Part shown: one piece after another, positions 51,574 through 61,888 of the stretch
How the letters are laid out: each line of letters starts with the position of its first letter
Position numbering within the stretch: position 1 is the first letter of the stretch
Source: Prochlorococcus sp. HOT208_60m_813B04
Lineage (GTDB): Bacteria > Cyanobacteriota > Cyanobacteriia > PCC-6307 > Cyanobiaceae
Direction: 5' to 3'
Length of the DNA stretch: 64,000 nucleotides
Assembly (NCBI GenBank): GCA_002025975.1
Contig: MWOU01000114.1
Coordinates: 1 to 64,000 of the forward strand
Translations under genes and position numbers: made by a program
Notes under the pieces: generated by a model
The model's database searches: none
What the model was told of the DNA's origin: nothing
Seen by the model: the letters and a program-made list of their open reading frames with translations, nothing else

Positions 51574-51999
51574 ATGAATCATTGTTTAATTCAGGCGGTA
51601 ATTAATAGCGCTCCACAAATGAGGTACACCAAAGAGAACCAAACGCCAATTGCAGAAATGATTGTTAATTTTAAAGGATTACGTAGTGAAGATCCCACCA
51701 GAGATCTCAAGATCATAGGATGGGGAAATATTGCCCAAGAAATGATAAATGAACTAAAAGAGGGGCAAAATATTGTTATTGAGGGACGTCTAAAGATGAA
51801 TTCTGTCACGAGAAAAGACGGAACAAAAGAAAAGCAACCAGAACTAACAGCTTCAAAGATTCATCAAATATCGCCAGTTGAAGTTATTAAGTCTGATCAA
51901 AAAGATAATAATGAGTCAATTGAAAGTAAAGATAGCACCAAAAAATCAAGTTGGGATAGTTCACCTCTAGTACCTGAAGTTGACGAAATACCTTTTTAA
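51574..51999 (+). CDS. ssb: Single-stranded DNA-binding protein
   Basis: SSB coats single-stranded DNA in replication and repair. The OB-fold spans about residues 1-105, with WGNIAQEMINELKEGQNIVIEGRLK typical. The C-terminal tail is acidic but lacks the classic DDDIPF; it ends in VPEVDEIPF. The 141-residue protein is divergent from cobK with about 28 bases between starts. Confidence 0.93.
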   Translation: MNHCLIQAVINSAPQMRYTKENQTPIAEMIVNFKGLRSEDPTRDLKIIGWGNIAQEMINELKEGQNIVIEGRLKMNSVTRKDGTKEKQPELTASKIHQISPVEVIKSDQKDNNESIESKDSTKKSSWDSSPLVPEVDEIPF

Positions 52000-52000
52000 A

Positions 52001-52183
52001 TCAAATATCAACACTATTTTCTTGAACACTTATAATGAGTTTGCTTATTTTTCTTTCAAGCGCGGCAAGTTCGTTTCTGATTTCTGGCCATTTACCCTTA
52101 TCAAGATTTTCTAATAGCCAAGCTCTATCTTGGTCAAGTTTAAAAATTAAATCTCCTTGATTTGCAGTCTTAGGATCTTGCAT
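52001..52183 (-). CDS. Small conserved hypothetical protein
   Basis: The ATG at 52183 gives a 60-residue helical protein, MQDPKTANQGDLIFKLDQDRAWLLENLDKGKWPEIRNE; the track uses a GTG eight codons upstream. Charged, with no membrane segment, it may be a small cyanobacterial conserved protein. No function is recognised. It ends one base from the ssb stop on the other strand. Confidence 0.6.
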   Translation of the reverse strand: MQDPKTANQGDLIFKLDQDRAWLLENLDKGKWPEIRNELAALERKISKLIISVQENSVDI

Positions 52184-52225
52184 AATACTTTTTAACCCAT
52201 TTAACACTAATTCTACTAAATCAAA

Positions 52226-52756
52226 ATGAAGAAATACTTATCGCCTGGAAACTTAATCGTAACCATTGGGGGTATATTAGCTTTTGTTGGAATGACGGCT
52301 TATTTCACAGACTCAGTAAATTTAAGTGTACCTACTTTTTTTTATGGAGTACCTATTTTTCTCATTGGATTAGGTTTAAAGACTTCCGAAATACCTCCTG
52401 TAGAGTTGTTTGACAAGACAAATTTTGCGACAAATAAATTTAATAGACCAAAAGAACTAACAGCACTAGTTAAAGATGTTACAAGATGGAGGTATGGGAT
52501 AAAAGCTCATCTTGAATCTTCATTAGAATCTTTAAATTTGTGGGACGAGGATAATCCCCCTCAACTAAAAGAAATAGAAGAAATTACAAAGGAAGAAAAA
52601 AATGGTCTTAGAATGCGTTTCGAATTAAACGCTGTCCCTCTAGAAAAATGGATTGAAAAACAAGAAAGATTAAACAGGTTTTTCGTCAAAGGTCTTGAAT
52701 CAGAATTTATTATCGACGAAAATAAAAAAGAATTTGATTTTATTCTCTTTTATTGA
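52226..52756 (+). CDS. DUF2854-like membrane protein
   Basis: This 176-residue protein has two N-terminal hydrophobic helices (about 9-27 and 32-49) with the sequence SPGNLIVTIGGILAFVGMTAY. The hydrophilic remainder contains FNRPKELTALVKDVTRWRYG. I associate it with the DUF2854 family shared by cyanobacteria and plants. Function is unknown; a thylakoid or plasma membrane location is likely. Confidence 0.8.
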   Translation: MKKYLSPGNLIVTIGGILAFVGMTAYFTDSVNLSVPTFFYGVPIFLIGLGLKTSEIPPVELFDKTNFATNKFNRPKELTALVKDVTRWRYGIKAHLESSLESLNLWDEDNPPQLKEIEEITKEEKNGLRMRFELNAVPLEKWIEKQERLNRFFVKGLESEFIIDENKKEFDFILFY

Positions 52757-52821
52757 ATAAAGGTATATATTTGTAAAAACCTAATTTCTCAATCCAATCA
52801 AGTTTTAATGAATTTTTAATA

Positions 52822-53673
52822 ATGAATGATTCTCAAAGAGTATCAATATTAAGCGAAGCACTTCCATATATACAAAGTTTCTCAGGTAGAAAAATTGTTA
52901 TCAAGTATGGAGGTTCGGTTATGGAGAATGATAATTTAAAAAATGCTTTTTTTAGAGATATAGCACTTTTATCAACCGTTGGGGTTTGTCCAATAGTAAT
53001 TCACGGAGGCGGACCTGAGATTAATAATTGGTTAAAGAAATTAGAAATATCTCCTAAATTCGAAAATGGATTAAGAATTACTGATCAAAAAACAATGGAC
53101 ATTGTCGAGATGGTTCTAATGGGTAGAGTTAACAAACAAATTGTAAAAGGCATTAATAAAACTGGATCCTTAGCTGTGGGAATATCAGGTCTTGATGGCA
53201 ACTTAATTCAATCTAGAGAACTAGGAGATGGCAGCCATGGGTTAGTGGGAGAGGTTACAAAAATCAATCCTGAAATATTAGATCCTCTTATTTCTAGAGG
53301 ATATATCCCAATTATTTCTAGCATTGGGTCAACCTTGGAGGGTATTTCCCATAACATCAATGCAGATTTTGTTGCTGGAGAAATTGCTGCTGCAATAAAT
53401 GCAGAAAAACTTATTCTTCTTACTGATACTCAAGGGATTTTAAAAGAAAAAGATAACAAAAATAGTCTTATTGAAAAAACTAATCTTAAAGAAGCAAGAG
53501 ATTTTATTGATAAAAAAATTGTGACTGAAGGTATGATTCCAAAGACAGAATGCTGTATAAGAGCTTTGGCACAAGGAGTCAAAGCAGCTCACATAATTGA
53601 TGGAAGAATAGAACATTCATTACTTCTTGAAATTTTTACAAATTCCGGGATAGGTACAATGATAGTCGCCTAA
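52822..53673 (+). CDS. argB: Acetylglutamate kinase
   Basis: ArgB phosphorylates N-acetylglutamate in arginine synthesis and, in cyanobacteria, is controlled by the PII protein. The 283-residue enzyme has [23 protein letters not shown] and the C-terminal [13 protein letters not shown] segment. The adjacent gene starts four bases after the argB stop, suggesting a shared transcript. Confidence 0.96.
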   Translation: MNDSQRVSILSEALPYIQSFSGRKIVIKYGGSVMENDNLKNAFFRDIALLSTVGVCPIVIHGGGPEINNWLKKLEISPKFENGLRITDQKTMDIVEMVLMGRVNKQIVKGINKTGSLAVGISGLDGNLIQSRELGDGSHGLVGEVTKINPEILDPLISRGYIPIISSIGSTLEGISHNINADFVAGEIAAAINAEKLILLTDTQGILKEKDNKNSLIEKTNLKEARDFIDKKIVTEGMIPKTECCIRALAQGVKAAHIIDGRIEHSLLLEIFTNSGIGTMIVA

Positions 53674-53676
53674 CCC

Positions 53677-54786
53677 ATGAAAACTTATGAGCAAGTTTTA
53701 GAAACAGTAGAACTTGCTTTAGCAAAAGGTGAGTATCAATATTGTATTGAATTTCTTTTGCCCAGAATCGAATCATTTCCTTTAACAAGCAAAGAGGGAG
53801 TTAATTTAAGAACAATCTTAATTACTGCTCTTTGTGGTATCAATAAAAAAGAGGATGCTAAAAGGTTTTGTAAAGAACTTCTAAAATCTTACGATAATAA
53901 GACGAGAGAAAATGCAAAATATTTGATGGAAGTTATAGACTCTCCTGACATTAAAAAGCCAGAAAATTGGAACGTACAGTTTGAAAGCGACTCACAACTC
54001 AATAAAAAATCTCTTAACTCACTGCGCAAAAAAAGAGAAGTATTGAAGAAAAAAAAATTTATTAATGTAACTGAGACACCAACTGGTGAAACAAAACCCT
54101 TTCAGAAGGGATTTTCACTGATCATTTTTTTAATACTATTATTATTAATTCCACTTTTAAGTGGCTGCGTAAGAATTGAGAATACCCTTGATCTTAGTGA
54201 ACTTGATTCAATAACCAATGATTTAGTGATAGAAAGTAAATACATAAAAAAATTTCCTTGGCAATTAAAATTTGAAGAGAAGATGAAAGATATTTTTCCT
54301 GACGCAGAAATTGAACAAGACGAATCAACCTTTTCTTTGAAACATAAAAATCTCAATTTAGAGGATACAAAGCAAGTTCTTAAAATCACCCAAAATACAG
54401 CTGGAGAGTTAGCGGGAGAATTAACAAATATAAAAATTAATACTACTCAAAAAAACTTCATTTTTTTTAAAAAATACTTTTACAGGTTAGATTTGGATCT
54501 AAACTCTATTAAAGGCATTGATAATTTAGAACTCATTTTCAAAATTATTCACCCTAATAAAGCTATCCTTATCGATAAAAATAATTCGAATTTAGAAATC
54601 ACAAAAAATCTAATAATTTGGGATTTAAATCAAGGGCAGATAAATATTCTTGAATTTTCTTTCTGGAGCCTCAACAAACTTTTAATTGGGATATCTATTA
54701 TTTTAATAATTATGATATTTGCTTATTTATTAAGGTTCTATAGATTTAAATTAGGTACAGATTTACCTCAACTTCCATCAAAGTAA
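53677..54786 (+). CDS. Membrane protein with TPR-like N-terminus and DUF3153-like domain
   Basis: The 369-residue product starts with helical repeats (about residues 1-90) resembling a short TPR. A hydrophobic helix at 146-162 ends in LSGCVRIENTLDLSEL, a sequence that recalls a lipobox although it is internal. A soluble domain follows, then a second membrane helix near 333-352. I recall DUF3153-type proteins with this core. The combination with a cytosolic TPR-like domain is unusual. It abuts priA tail to tail. Confidence 0.7.
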   Translation: MKTYEQVLETVELALAKGEYQYCIEFLLPRIESFPLTSKEGVNLRTILITALCGINKKEDAKRFCKELLKSYDNKTRENAKYLMEVIDSPDIKKPENWNVQFESDSQLNKKSLNSLRKKREVLKKKKFINVTETPTGETKPFQKGFSLIIFLILLLLIPLLSGCVRIENTLDLSELDSITNDLVIESKYIKKFPWQLKFEEKMKDIFPDAEIEQDESTFSLKHKNLNLEDTKQVLKITQNTAGELAGELTNIKINTTQKNFIFFKKYFYRLDLDLNSIKGIDNLELIFKIIHPNKAILIDKNNSNLEITKNLIIWDLNQGQINILEFSFWSLNKLLIGISIILIIMIFAYLLRFYRFKLGTDLPQLPSK

Positions 54787-57063
54787 TTACAACTCTGCAG
54801 GATTAACATCTATTGTTAAAAAAACATTTTTTGGAATAAGTTTCCATAATATTGATCTATCAGGTAAAGGTATCTTTGTTCCTTCAGGACCATGTATTAA
54901 TATCTGCCATCTGAATTTTTTACCGACTTTAGCAATTAAACTAGGAGCAGGACCAATTAATTTCCAGTTCTTTTTCTCACAAAAATTGAGTAGATATTGT
55001 GCTAATTTTATTGCAATTGACTCAGTTAATTCATGATTTTCACCTGATAATTTAAGAAGGCAAATCGTGCAAAATGGAAATAAATTAGCATCCTTTCTCA
55101 ATCTCGAGTTTTCAATTAAGAATCTTTCATAATCTCTTTTTTGAAGATACGAAATCACCGGGTGGTTAGGTTTATATGTTTGAAAAATTACTTTCCCTTT
55201 TTTTTGTGCCCTGCCAGCCCTTCCTGCTACTTGCAAAAATAATTGTAATGATTTTTCTTCTGCTGAAATATCTGGGCGATGAAGCAACCCATCTGCTGCA
55301 ATAACTACTGAAAGAGTAATATTGGGGATATCAATACCTTTTGCCAACATCTGAGTACCGACAAGAATATCAGCATCACCTTTAGAGAACTTTGAAAGAA
55401 TATCTCTATGACCATCCTTTCCTGAAGTTGTATCTCTATCAAAGCGAAGAACCCTTAAGTCAGGAAATTCTTCATTTAAAAACTCTATTACCCTTTGCGT
55501 ACCAATTCCAAAAGGTTTGAAAGCAGTTGAATGACAATCTGGACAACGATTGAGCAATCTTGATTTATGATCACACCAATGACACCTTAACCATTTTTTC
55601 CCTTGTGATCCGAGATGAACTGACAAAGGAACGTCACAGTTGGGGCAATTTATTAAATATCCGCAATTTCTACAACTTAAAAATCCACTATGCCCCCTCC
55701 TAGGGATCAAAATTATTGCTTGCTCATTTTTTAAGCGTAATTGAGGAAGCAATTGTAATAATTCATTGGAAAAAATTTTAATATTTCCCTTCTTGAACTC
55801 ATCCCGCATATCAATAATTTTTATTTCAGGAGTCTCATTACTGGATATCCTTTGAATCATTCTTACCAATTTAAAATTCCTTTCAAAAATACACTTTTTC
55901 CAAGTCTTCATTGATGGGGTTGCACTCCCAAAGATTAACTTTGCAGAATTCCTTTTTACTATTTCAATAGCAATCTCTCTTGCGTCATAGCAAGGCATGG
56001 GACTATCTTGCTTATAAGAGACATCATGTTCTTCATCCATTATTATTAATCCCAGATTTTTGATTGGAAGAAAAACTGCCGACCTTGTACCTATTACTAT
56101 TAAAGGTTCATCAGCATTAATAATTTTCTTCCAAACTAAAGTTCTATGATCGGGAGAACAATTACTATGATATTCGTAAACGACATTATTAAATCGCCTA
56201 CTAAACCTATCAATAAGTTGAGGAATTAATCCAATTTCTGGTGCTAGTATCAAACAACTTTTTTTCTTAAGAAATTGATCTTCAGCAATTCTCATATACA
56301 CTTCTGTTTTACCTGAACCTGTTTCGCCCCAAAGAAGTAATGCATCTCCTGGTTTCATTGTTTGAAATTCTTGAAATGCAATTTTTTGCTCATTTGTAAG
56401 ATTTGGTTTTTTTGTTGCGATATGATCTTTAAAAAAGGAATTTAATTTACTATTTATATTTTTTTTTCTTTTAGATTTAGCAAGATAATTTTTACTGACC
56501 ATTGAGTTAATTAGAGTGTAATTAAAACCAGACTTTATTAATTCACTTTGCCAATTACCTTTTTTAGATAAAGTATCCATTAAAAAAAATTCTTTTTTGG
56601 TTAATCCATTTTTCTTAATATCAAATTCTTTTTTAGTTTCAATCCATATTTGATCTTTTAAACCTTTAGAGAAATTTTTATATTTACCAATCCAGCCAGG
56701 AGGAAATGCAGTTTTAAACATTTTTAAATTACTAACCATATAAAAAGAGGCTAGAGAGTCTATCAATTCACTCCAAGATTCATCAATTATTTTTTTCTGC
56801 AAAATACTTTCAACAAACAAATATCTTATGCTTTTTTCTCCAGTAATATTTGATTCATCATTATTAAATGTCGAAAAATCTTTTTTGGAGATCACCAACC
56901 CATTCAATAATCTCCCCCTTAGTCTCACACTTACAATATCTCCAACTTCTGCTCCAAGATTATTTCCATCTAAATAGTAAAAGCTTTCATTACTACTACC
57001 TATATCAAGCAAAATTTCCAATTTATAGGAGATATTTAACAACTGATTACTTGCCGGCTTCAA
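54787..57063 (-). CDS. priA: Primosomal protein N', replication-restart helicase
   Basis: PriA reloads the replication fork. The 758-residue protein has the Walker A motif GETGSGKTEVY, MDEEHDVSYK, and the zinc-binding cysteines in CRNCGYLINCPNCD and CHWCDHKSRLLNRCPDCHS. The start is a TTG; no ATG lies nearby. It is divergent from the sigma factor gene across a 321-base gap. Confidence 0.96.
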   Translation of the reverse strand: MKPASNQLLNISYKLEILLDIGSSNESFYYLDGNNLGAEVGDIVSVRLRGRLLNGLVISKKDFSTFNNDESNITGEKSIRYLFVESILQKKIIDESWSELIDSLASFYMVSNLKMFKTAFPPGWIGKYKNFSKGLKDQIWIETKKEFDIKKNGLTKKEFFLMDTLSKKGNWQSELIKSGFNYTLINSMVSKNYLAKSKRKKNINSKLNSFFKDHIATKKPNLTNEQKIAFQEFQTMKPGDALLLWGETGSGKTEVYMRIAEDQFLKKKSCLILAPEIGLIPQLIDRFSRRFNNVVYEYHSNCSPDHRTLVWKKIINADEPLIVIGTRSAVFLPIKNLGLIIMDEEHDVSYKQDSPMPCYDAREIAIEIVKRNSAKLIFGSATPSMKTWKKCIFERNFKLVRMIQRISSNETPEIKIIDMRDEFKKGNIKIFSNELLQLLPQLRLKNEQAIILIPRRGHSGFLSCRNCGYLINCPNCDVPLSVHLGSQGKKWLRCHWCDHKSRLLNRCPDCHSTAFKPFGIGTQRVIEFLNEEFPDLRVLRFDRDTTSGKDGHRDILSKFSKGDADILVGTQMLAKGIDIPNITLSVVIAADGLLHRPDISAEEKSLQLFLQVAGRAGRAQKKGKVIFQTYKPNHPVISYLQKRDYERFLIENSRLRKDANLFPFCTICLLKLSGENHELTESIAIKLAQYLLNFCEKKNWKLIGPAPSLIAKVGKKFRWQILIHGPEGTKIPLPDRSILWKLIPKNVFLTIDVNPAEL

Positions 57064-57384
57064 AACTTTTTCTTAGTATTGGATTGTTGAACATTCCACA
57101 AAGTGTTTTTTGCACATTGTAAGTATCCTGCTCTTAAGGGAGACATGAAGCTCTGATCATTGACTGAAAATTCAAAAATGATCTGCCTGTCTGAGAAATC
57201 CCAAGACTTTTTACTTTAGGTAATCTATAGCACTATTTAAATTTTTCAACAATTTAGAAAACTTTTCTTATTCTCATTTTGTGAAAAAGTTTTTTAAACA
57301 TTAAGGGGACTTTACTACTAAATGTTCAAATTAACCCTAAATAAAATTTTATCTAGTTAAATTCACCGTAGAAAGGAGTCAATT
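57064..57384. promoter_or_regulatory. Divergent priA / rpoD intergenic region
   Basis: These 321 bases hold no gene that I can support. They contain the third copy of the TGTGGAATGTTCA-type motif at 57086-57100 and an imperfect A/T-rich hairpin (AAAACTTTTC with GAAAAAGTTTT) at about 57256-57297. A good ribosome binding site, AAAGGAG, lies seven bases before the rpoD start. Promoters for priA and rpoD must lie here; none is assigned with confidence. Confidence 0.65.
57086..57100. repeat. GTTGAACATTCCACA motif, copy 3
   Basis: This is the exact reverse complement of the 15-base copy upstream of rdgB, and matches the csoS1-leader copy over 13 bases. It lies 23 bases before the priA TTG and about 285 bases before rpoD. 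It may be a regulator site common to these genes. Confidence 0.45.
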
Positions 57385-58569
57385 ATGTGTCCAGTCGCAG
57401 CAGAATCAAAGAATTCCAAGCCTAGTTCAAAAAAAAAGATCAATAAAAAAATTAATACAAATTTAGAAACAGTAGTTGAGGAAGATAGTAATAAAAATAA
57501 TCAACCTTTACAGACATCTGCTGAGTTAAACGAAAGCAATATTGAAAATAACAATAATGAATTTAGTGATTCTGAAGAAGAAGATAAAGGGCTCGGGAAT
57601 ATAAAGCTTGGGCCAAAAGGTATCTACACTGAAGATTCAATCAGAGTTTATCTCCAAGAAATTGGAAGAATTAGACTTTTAAGACCAGATGAAGAAATTG
57701 AGCTTGCAAGAAAAATTGCTGACTTACTCCAATTAGAAGAGCTAGCAACTCAATATGAGTCAGAAAAAGGGCATTTCCCATCTGTAAGAGAATGGGCCGA
57801 GTTAATAGATATGCCTCTTCCTAAATTTAGAAGAAGACTTCTCTTAGGGCGCAGAGCTAAAGAAAAAATGGTTCAATCAAATTTAAGATTAGTTGTTTCC
57901 ATTGCTAAAAAATATATGAACAGAGGTTTATCATTTCAAGATTTAATCCAAGAAGGAAGTTTGGGTCTAATTAGGGCAGCGGAAAAATTCGACCATGAAA
58001 AAGGTTATAAGTTCTCTACATATGCAACTTGGTGGATTCGCCAAGCCATTACAAGAGCAATTGCGGATCAAAGTAGAACTATTAGATTGCCAGTTCACTT
58101 ATACGAGACAATATCCAGAATTAAAAAAACCACAAAAGTTCTTAGCCAAGAATTTGGCAGGAAACCTAGTGAAGAAGAAATCGCTGAAAGTATGGAAATG
58201 ACAATCGAAAAACTAAGATTTATAGCTAAAAGTGCGCAACTTCCTATTTCTCTAGAGACTCCAATAGGTAAAGAAGAAGACTCAAGACTAGGAGACTTTA
58301 TAGAAGCTGATATAGAAAATCCAGAGCAAGATGTTTCTAAAACTTTACTAAGAGAAGATTTGGAAGGAGTATTAGCCACTCTTAGTCCAAGAGAAAGAGA
58401 TGTTCTCAGATTGAGATATGGAATTGATGATGGAAGAATGAAAACTCTTGAAGAAATTGGCCAGATTTTTGATGTGACGAGAGAAAGAATTAGACAAATA
58501 GAGGCAAAAGCCCTTAGAAAACTTAGACATCCAAATCGAAATGGGGTTTTAAAAGAATATATAAAATAA
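57385..58569 (+). CDS. rpoD: Primary-type RNA polymerase sigma factor (group 1 or 2)
   Basis: This 394-residue sigma-70 protein has region 1.2 ([16 protein letters not shown]), regions 2.3-2.4 ([17 protein letters not shown]) and region 4.2 ([17 protein letters not shown]). A long acidic/Lys-rich N-terminus is present. The strong AAAGGAG site before the ATG is unusual for this genome. Whether it is the only primary sigma factor (RpoD1/SigA) or one of several group 2 factors cannot be decided without the rest of the genome. Confidence 0.95.
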   Translation: MCPVAAESKNSKPSSKKKINKKINTNLETVVEEDSNKNNQPLQTSAELNESNIENNNNEFSDSEEEDKGLGNIKLGPKGIYTEDSIRVYLQEIGRIRLLRPDEEIELARKIADLLQLEELATQYESEKGHFPSVREWAELIDMPLPKFRRRLLLGRRAKEKMVQSNLRLVVSIAKKYMNRGLSFQDLIQEGSLGLIRAAEKFDHEKGYKFSTYATWWIRQAITRAIADQSRTIRLPVHLYETISRIKKTTKVLSQEFGRKPSEEEIAESMEMTIEKLRFIAKSAQLPISLETPIGKEEDSRLGDFIEADIENPEQDVSKTLLREDLEGVLATLSPRERDVLRLRYGIDDGRMKTLEEIGQIFDVTRERIRQIEAKALRKLRHPNRNGVLKEYIK

Positions 58570-58666
58570 AAAAAGTTAAATATAATATTCAGCTTTAAAA
58601 ACTGGCAAAATAATAGCTTAAGATAGATTCGACTTAATTTTTAATTCAAACTCAAAATAATATTTA

Positions 58667-59617
58667 ATGACTAATTTTAAGCTAAAAATAGCTAGTAGAA
58701 GAAGTAAGCTAGCAATGGTTCAAACTTTATGGGTTAAAGATCAACTAGAAAGGAATATTCCAAATTTAGAGGTATCTATAGAAGCTATGGCAACTCAAGG
58801 TGACAAAATCCTTGATGTAGCCTTAGCAAAAATAGGCGACAAAGGCTTATTTACAAAAGAACTTGAAGCACAAATGCTCGTAGGCCATGCAGATATAGCT
58901 GTACATTCTCTGAAAGATTTACCAACCAATTTGCCTAATGGCCTTAAATTAGGATGCATTACAAAAAGGGAGGATCCTGCAGATGCTTTAGTAGTAAACA
59001 AAAAAAATGACTGTTATAAACTAGAAACCTTACCTGAAGGTTCGATTGTTGGAACAAGCTCTCTAAGAAGACTTGCACAATTAAGAAATAAGTACCCACA
59101 TCTTGTTTTCAAAGATATCAGGGGAAATGTTATTACAAGAATTGAAAAATTAGATGCAGGAGAATTTGATTGTATAATTCTTGCGGCCGCTGGTTTAAAG
59201 AGATTAGGCTTTGAATCAAGAATTCACCAGATTATCCCAAGTGAAATTTCCCTTCATGCCGTTGGCCAAGGAGCACTAGGCATTGAATGTAAATCTGATG
59301 ATAAAAAAGTTTTAGAAATTATAAATATCTTAGAAGATAAACCCACCAGTCAAAGATGTACAGCAGAAAGGGCTTTTTTAAGAGAGCTTGAAGGTGGATG
59401 CCAAGTCCCAATAGGTGTGAATAGTAAAATTCAGAATGAACAACTTTGCCTTACTGGTATGGTTGCATCTCTTGATGGAGAAAGGCTTATTAAAGATCAA
59501 TATATTGGCAATATTAATGAACCCGAAGAAGTAGGCAAAGAACTAGCTAAAAAATTAAAGCAGCAAGGTGCCAAAGAAATACTAAGCGAAATATTTGAAA
59601 AATTTAGAGAAAAATAA
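58667..59617 (+). CDS. hemC: Hydroxymethylbilane synthase (porphobilinogen deaminase)
   Basis: HemC assembles four porphobilinogens into hydroxymethylbilane, for haem and chlorophyll. The N-terminal [21 protein letters not shown] and the dipyrromethane-attachment region [11 protein letters not shown], with its cysteine, are intact over 316 residues. It supplies the tetrapyrrole chain whose later enzymes hemH and the chl/por genes are also in this window. Confidence 0.96.
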   Translation: MTNFKLKIASRRSKLAMVQTLWVKDQLERNIPNLEVSIEAMATQGDKILDVALAKIGDKGLFTKELEAQMLVGHADIAVHSLKDLPTNLPNGLKLGCITKREDPADALVVNKKNDCYKLETLPEGSIVGTSSLRRLAQLRNKYPHLVFKDIRGNVITRIEKLDAGEFDCIILAAAGLKRLGFESRIHQIIPSEISLHAVGQGALGIECKSDDKKVLEIINILEDKPTSQRCTAERAFLRELEGGCQVPIGVNSKIQNEQLCLTGMVASLDGERLIKDQYIGNINEPEEVGKELAKKLKQQGAKEILSEIFEKFREK

Positions 59618-59623
59618 AATTTG

Positions 59624-60215
59624 TTAATTTACTAACTTAGGATCAATTTCTTTTTTGTATCTCTCTTCACAATCTTTAATCACTTTAACAGCTTCTTCTA
59701 TCCCAAAAAAAACCATTTACAGTACATGTTCCTGGTTTTTTGAGATCTTTGTAGTGCTCCCAATAATACTTTGTTTCTTTTAACCAATGATCTCCAAGGT
59801 CTTCATAACTTGAGATATGATCCATTCTTTTATCATCCGCGAGAACCGCTATTACCTTATCATCGACCTCTCCACCATCATCAAATTTCATAACCCCAAT
59901 AATCCTTGCTTCCACAATAGATCCGGGTATCAATGGCTCAGTTACTCCAACAATTTCTACATCAAGTGGATCTCCATCTTCATCCCATGTCCTTGGAATA
60001 CATCCATAAGCAAAAGGATACGCAAGTGATGAATAACCTACCCTATCAAGTTTAAGATGACCCGTTTCTGTAATTAATTCATATTTATTTATGGTATTAG
60101 AGTTCAATTCAACAATAGTGTTTATTATTGTATTTGAGCTATCAGTGAATGCACTTAGTATGTGTAATAAATTGGGGGTAACCCTGCTTGGGGGCTGATT
60201 TAGATTTGCCATCAA
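59624..60215 (-). pseudogene. Second inorganic pyrophosphatase, frameshifted at a homopolymer
   Basis: The 176-codon ORF (59685-60215) matches a family I pyrophosphatase until VNGFF, then runs into WDRRSC and a stop. Removing one base from the run of eight T (A on the plus strand, 59705-59712) restores FGIEEAVKVIKDCEERYKK and a stop at 59624, the normal family tail. So the gene is broken, recoded by slippage, or affected by a sequencing error. The active-site segment DEDGDPLDVEIVG is intact. Confidence 0.8.
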
Positions 60216-60274
60216 GAAATTATTTTTGTTTATTTTACATCCTCACACCTAACCAAATTTTTAAAAGTAATGTT

Positions 60275-61780
60275 TCAGCAAAAATCATTTATTTTAGACC
60301 TTAAATGATTAATAAAATAGTTTGGCGATAGTTCTTCATTAGTTACAGCTCTTACCAACTCCATACAATTAACTGATCTGCCATATTCATGTATATTATT
60401 TTTTAACCAAAAGATGATCTTTTGATATTCACCATTTTCAATTAAGTTGTCAATCAAACCTATGTCTCTTTCCATTTGAGAAGATATTTGCGCACTTATA
60501 ACATGTCCTAACAAATATGAGGGGAAATATCCAAACGCCCCTTCACTCCAATGAACATCTTGAAGACAACCTTCTGAATCATTAGATGGTTTAATTCCTA
60601 GGAGTTCATCATATCTTTTATTCCATTCTATTGGAATATCTTCAGCTGGTAACCCTCTTTCAATTAAATCTATTTCAAGTTCGGTTCTTATTAATATGTG
60701 TAAGCCATAAGTCAATTCATCCGCTTCAACCCTATTTAATCCTGCTTCCAAATGATTAATAGATTTCCATAGTTCTAAATAATTATTAAGAGTACATCCA
60801 GCCGAAACAAATTTGTTAAAAAATCTTTTTGAAAAAAATTTGGATTTAACTATTCTATTTTCCCAAAATAAAGATTGACTTTCATGAATACCCATAGAAG
60901 TTGCTTGACCTAAAGGCCAAGCAAACCATTGATGACTTTGAGATGGCAAACCCTGCTCATAAATAGAATGCCCCCACTCATGCGCAGTTGCTAAAAAACT
61001 TGATAATGGTTCACCTTCAACAATTCTTGTCGTAATCCTGTAATCATTAGGCCCTAATGTAATCGAAAAAGGATGGGGAGATTTACCAACAACAACTAGA
61101 TCTTTATCTCTCCCAAACTCATCAAGTAATTGAGAACATAAATTATGTTGAGATTCTGGACTCAAATCCCAGTGATATTTTTTAGATTTATTAATCCCTC
61201 TAATCAAGTCTGGGAGAATGTCTTTCAAAGGCTGAAATATTTTGTTCAGCCACTGTAAAGTTAATTCAGGCTCAAAGGGTTGGGCTAAAGTTTCCCATGG
61301 TGAATATTGATCTGATATTTGTTTTGCCTCTTCAATCCGCAATTTAACTAATTCTTCAAAAAAAGGAAGAAAAATTTTAAAATCTGATTTTTCCTTAGCT
61401 TCTTGCCAGCTTTCATAACCTTTAGATTTTGCCTTTGCTAGAGACTCAACTAATTTAGGATCTAAATTCCTCTCTCTATTAAATTCCTTCAATAAAAGAC
61501 TAATATTTCTTTCTTTATCTTTTATAAAAAGTTGATTATCGAAATTTCGTTCAATATCTGCTAGTTCATTTTTAGCAGATCGTATTAAATTAGAAAATTC
61601 CTCGGAAGAATTTCTTTCATGCAGTATTTTTGCAATATAAGTAAGTTGTTCAGACCTCCAAGAAGCACCTTTCTTTGGCATTCCAGTATTCTGATCCCAA
61701 TAAAGTGTATTTTGGATTGAACCTAATATTTGTGTTTCTTTAAGGTAAGCACCCAGCTTATTCCAATGAGTTTCAGCCAA
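60275..61780 (-). CDS. Thermostable carboxypeptidase, M32 family
   Basis: This 501-residue zinc carboxypeptidase has HEWGH at residues 267-271 and the third-ligand region MGIHESQSLFWEN. Its end-to-end match, including the typical N-terminal WDQNTGMPKKGASWR and the LQDVHWSEGAFGYFPSY block, fits the Taq family. It cleaves C-terminal residues from peptides. The start is TTG. Confidence 0.93.
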   Translation of the reverse strand: MAETHWNKLGAYLKETQILGSIQNTLYWDQNTGMPKKGASWRSEQLTYIAKILHERNSSEEFSNLIRSAKNELADIERNFDNQLFIKDKERNISLLLKEFNRERNLDPKLVESLAKAKSKGYESWQEAKEKSDFKIFLPFFEELVKLRIEEAKQISDQYSPWETLAQPFEPELTLQWLNKIFQPLKDILPDLIRGINKSKKYHWDLSPESQHNLCSQLLDEFGRDKDLVVVGKSPHPFSITLGPNDYRITTRIVEGEPLSSFLATAHEWGHSIYEQGLPSQSHQWFAWPLGQATSMGIHESQSLFWENRIVKSKFFSKRFFNKFVSAGCTLNNYLELWKSINHLEAGLNRVEADELTYGLHILIRTELEIDLIERGLPAEDIPIEWNKRYDELLGIKPSNDSEGCLQDVHWSEGAFGYFPSYLLGHVISAQISSQMERDIGLIDNLIENGEYQKIIFWLKNNIHEYGRSVNCMELVRAVTNEELSPNYFINHLRSKINDFC

Positions 61781-61888
61781 AGATTTAAATGGAAATTTGA
61801 TTTATCTTAAGATAAAAATTTTAATATCTGCAGTAAAATATGCATCTTTATCCATAATAGGATATTGATTAATTAAGTTTTAAATTAT

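Noticed and set aside
57081-57100. tRNA T-arm-like sequence upstream of rpoD
   Set aside because: The stem does not pair completely and the rest of a tRNA is missing; it is the shared 15-base motif instead.
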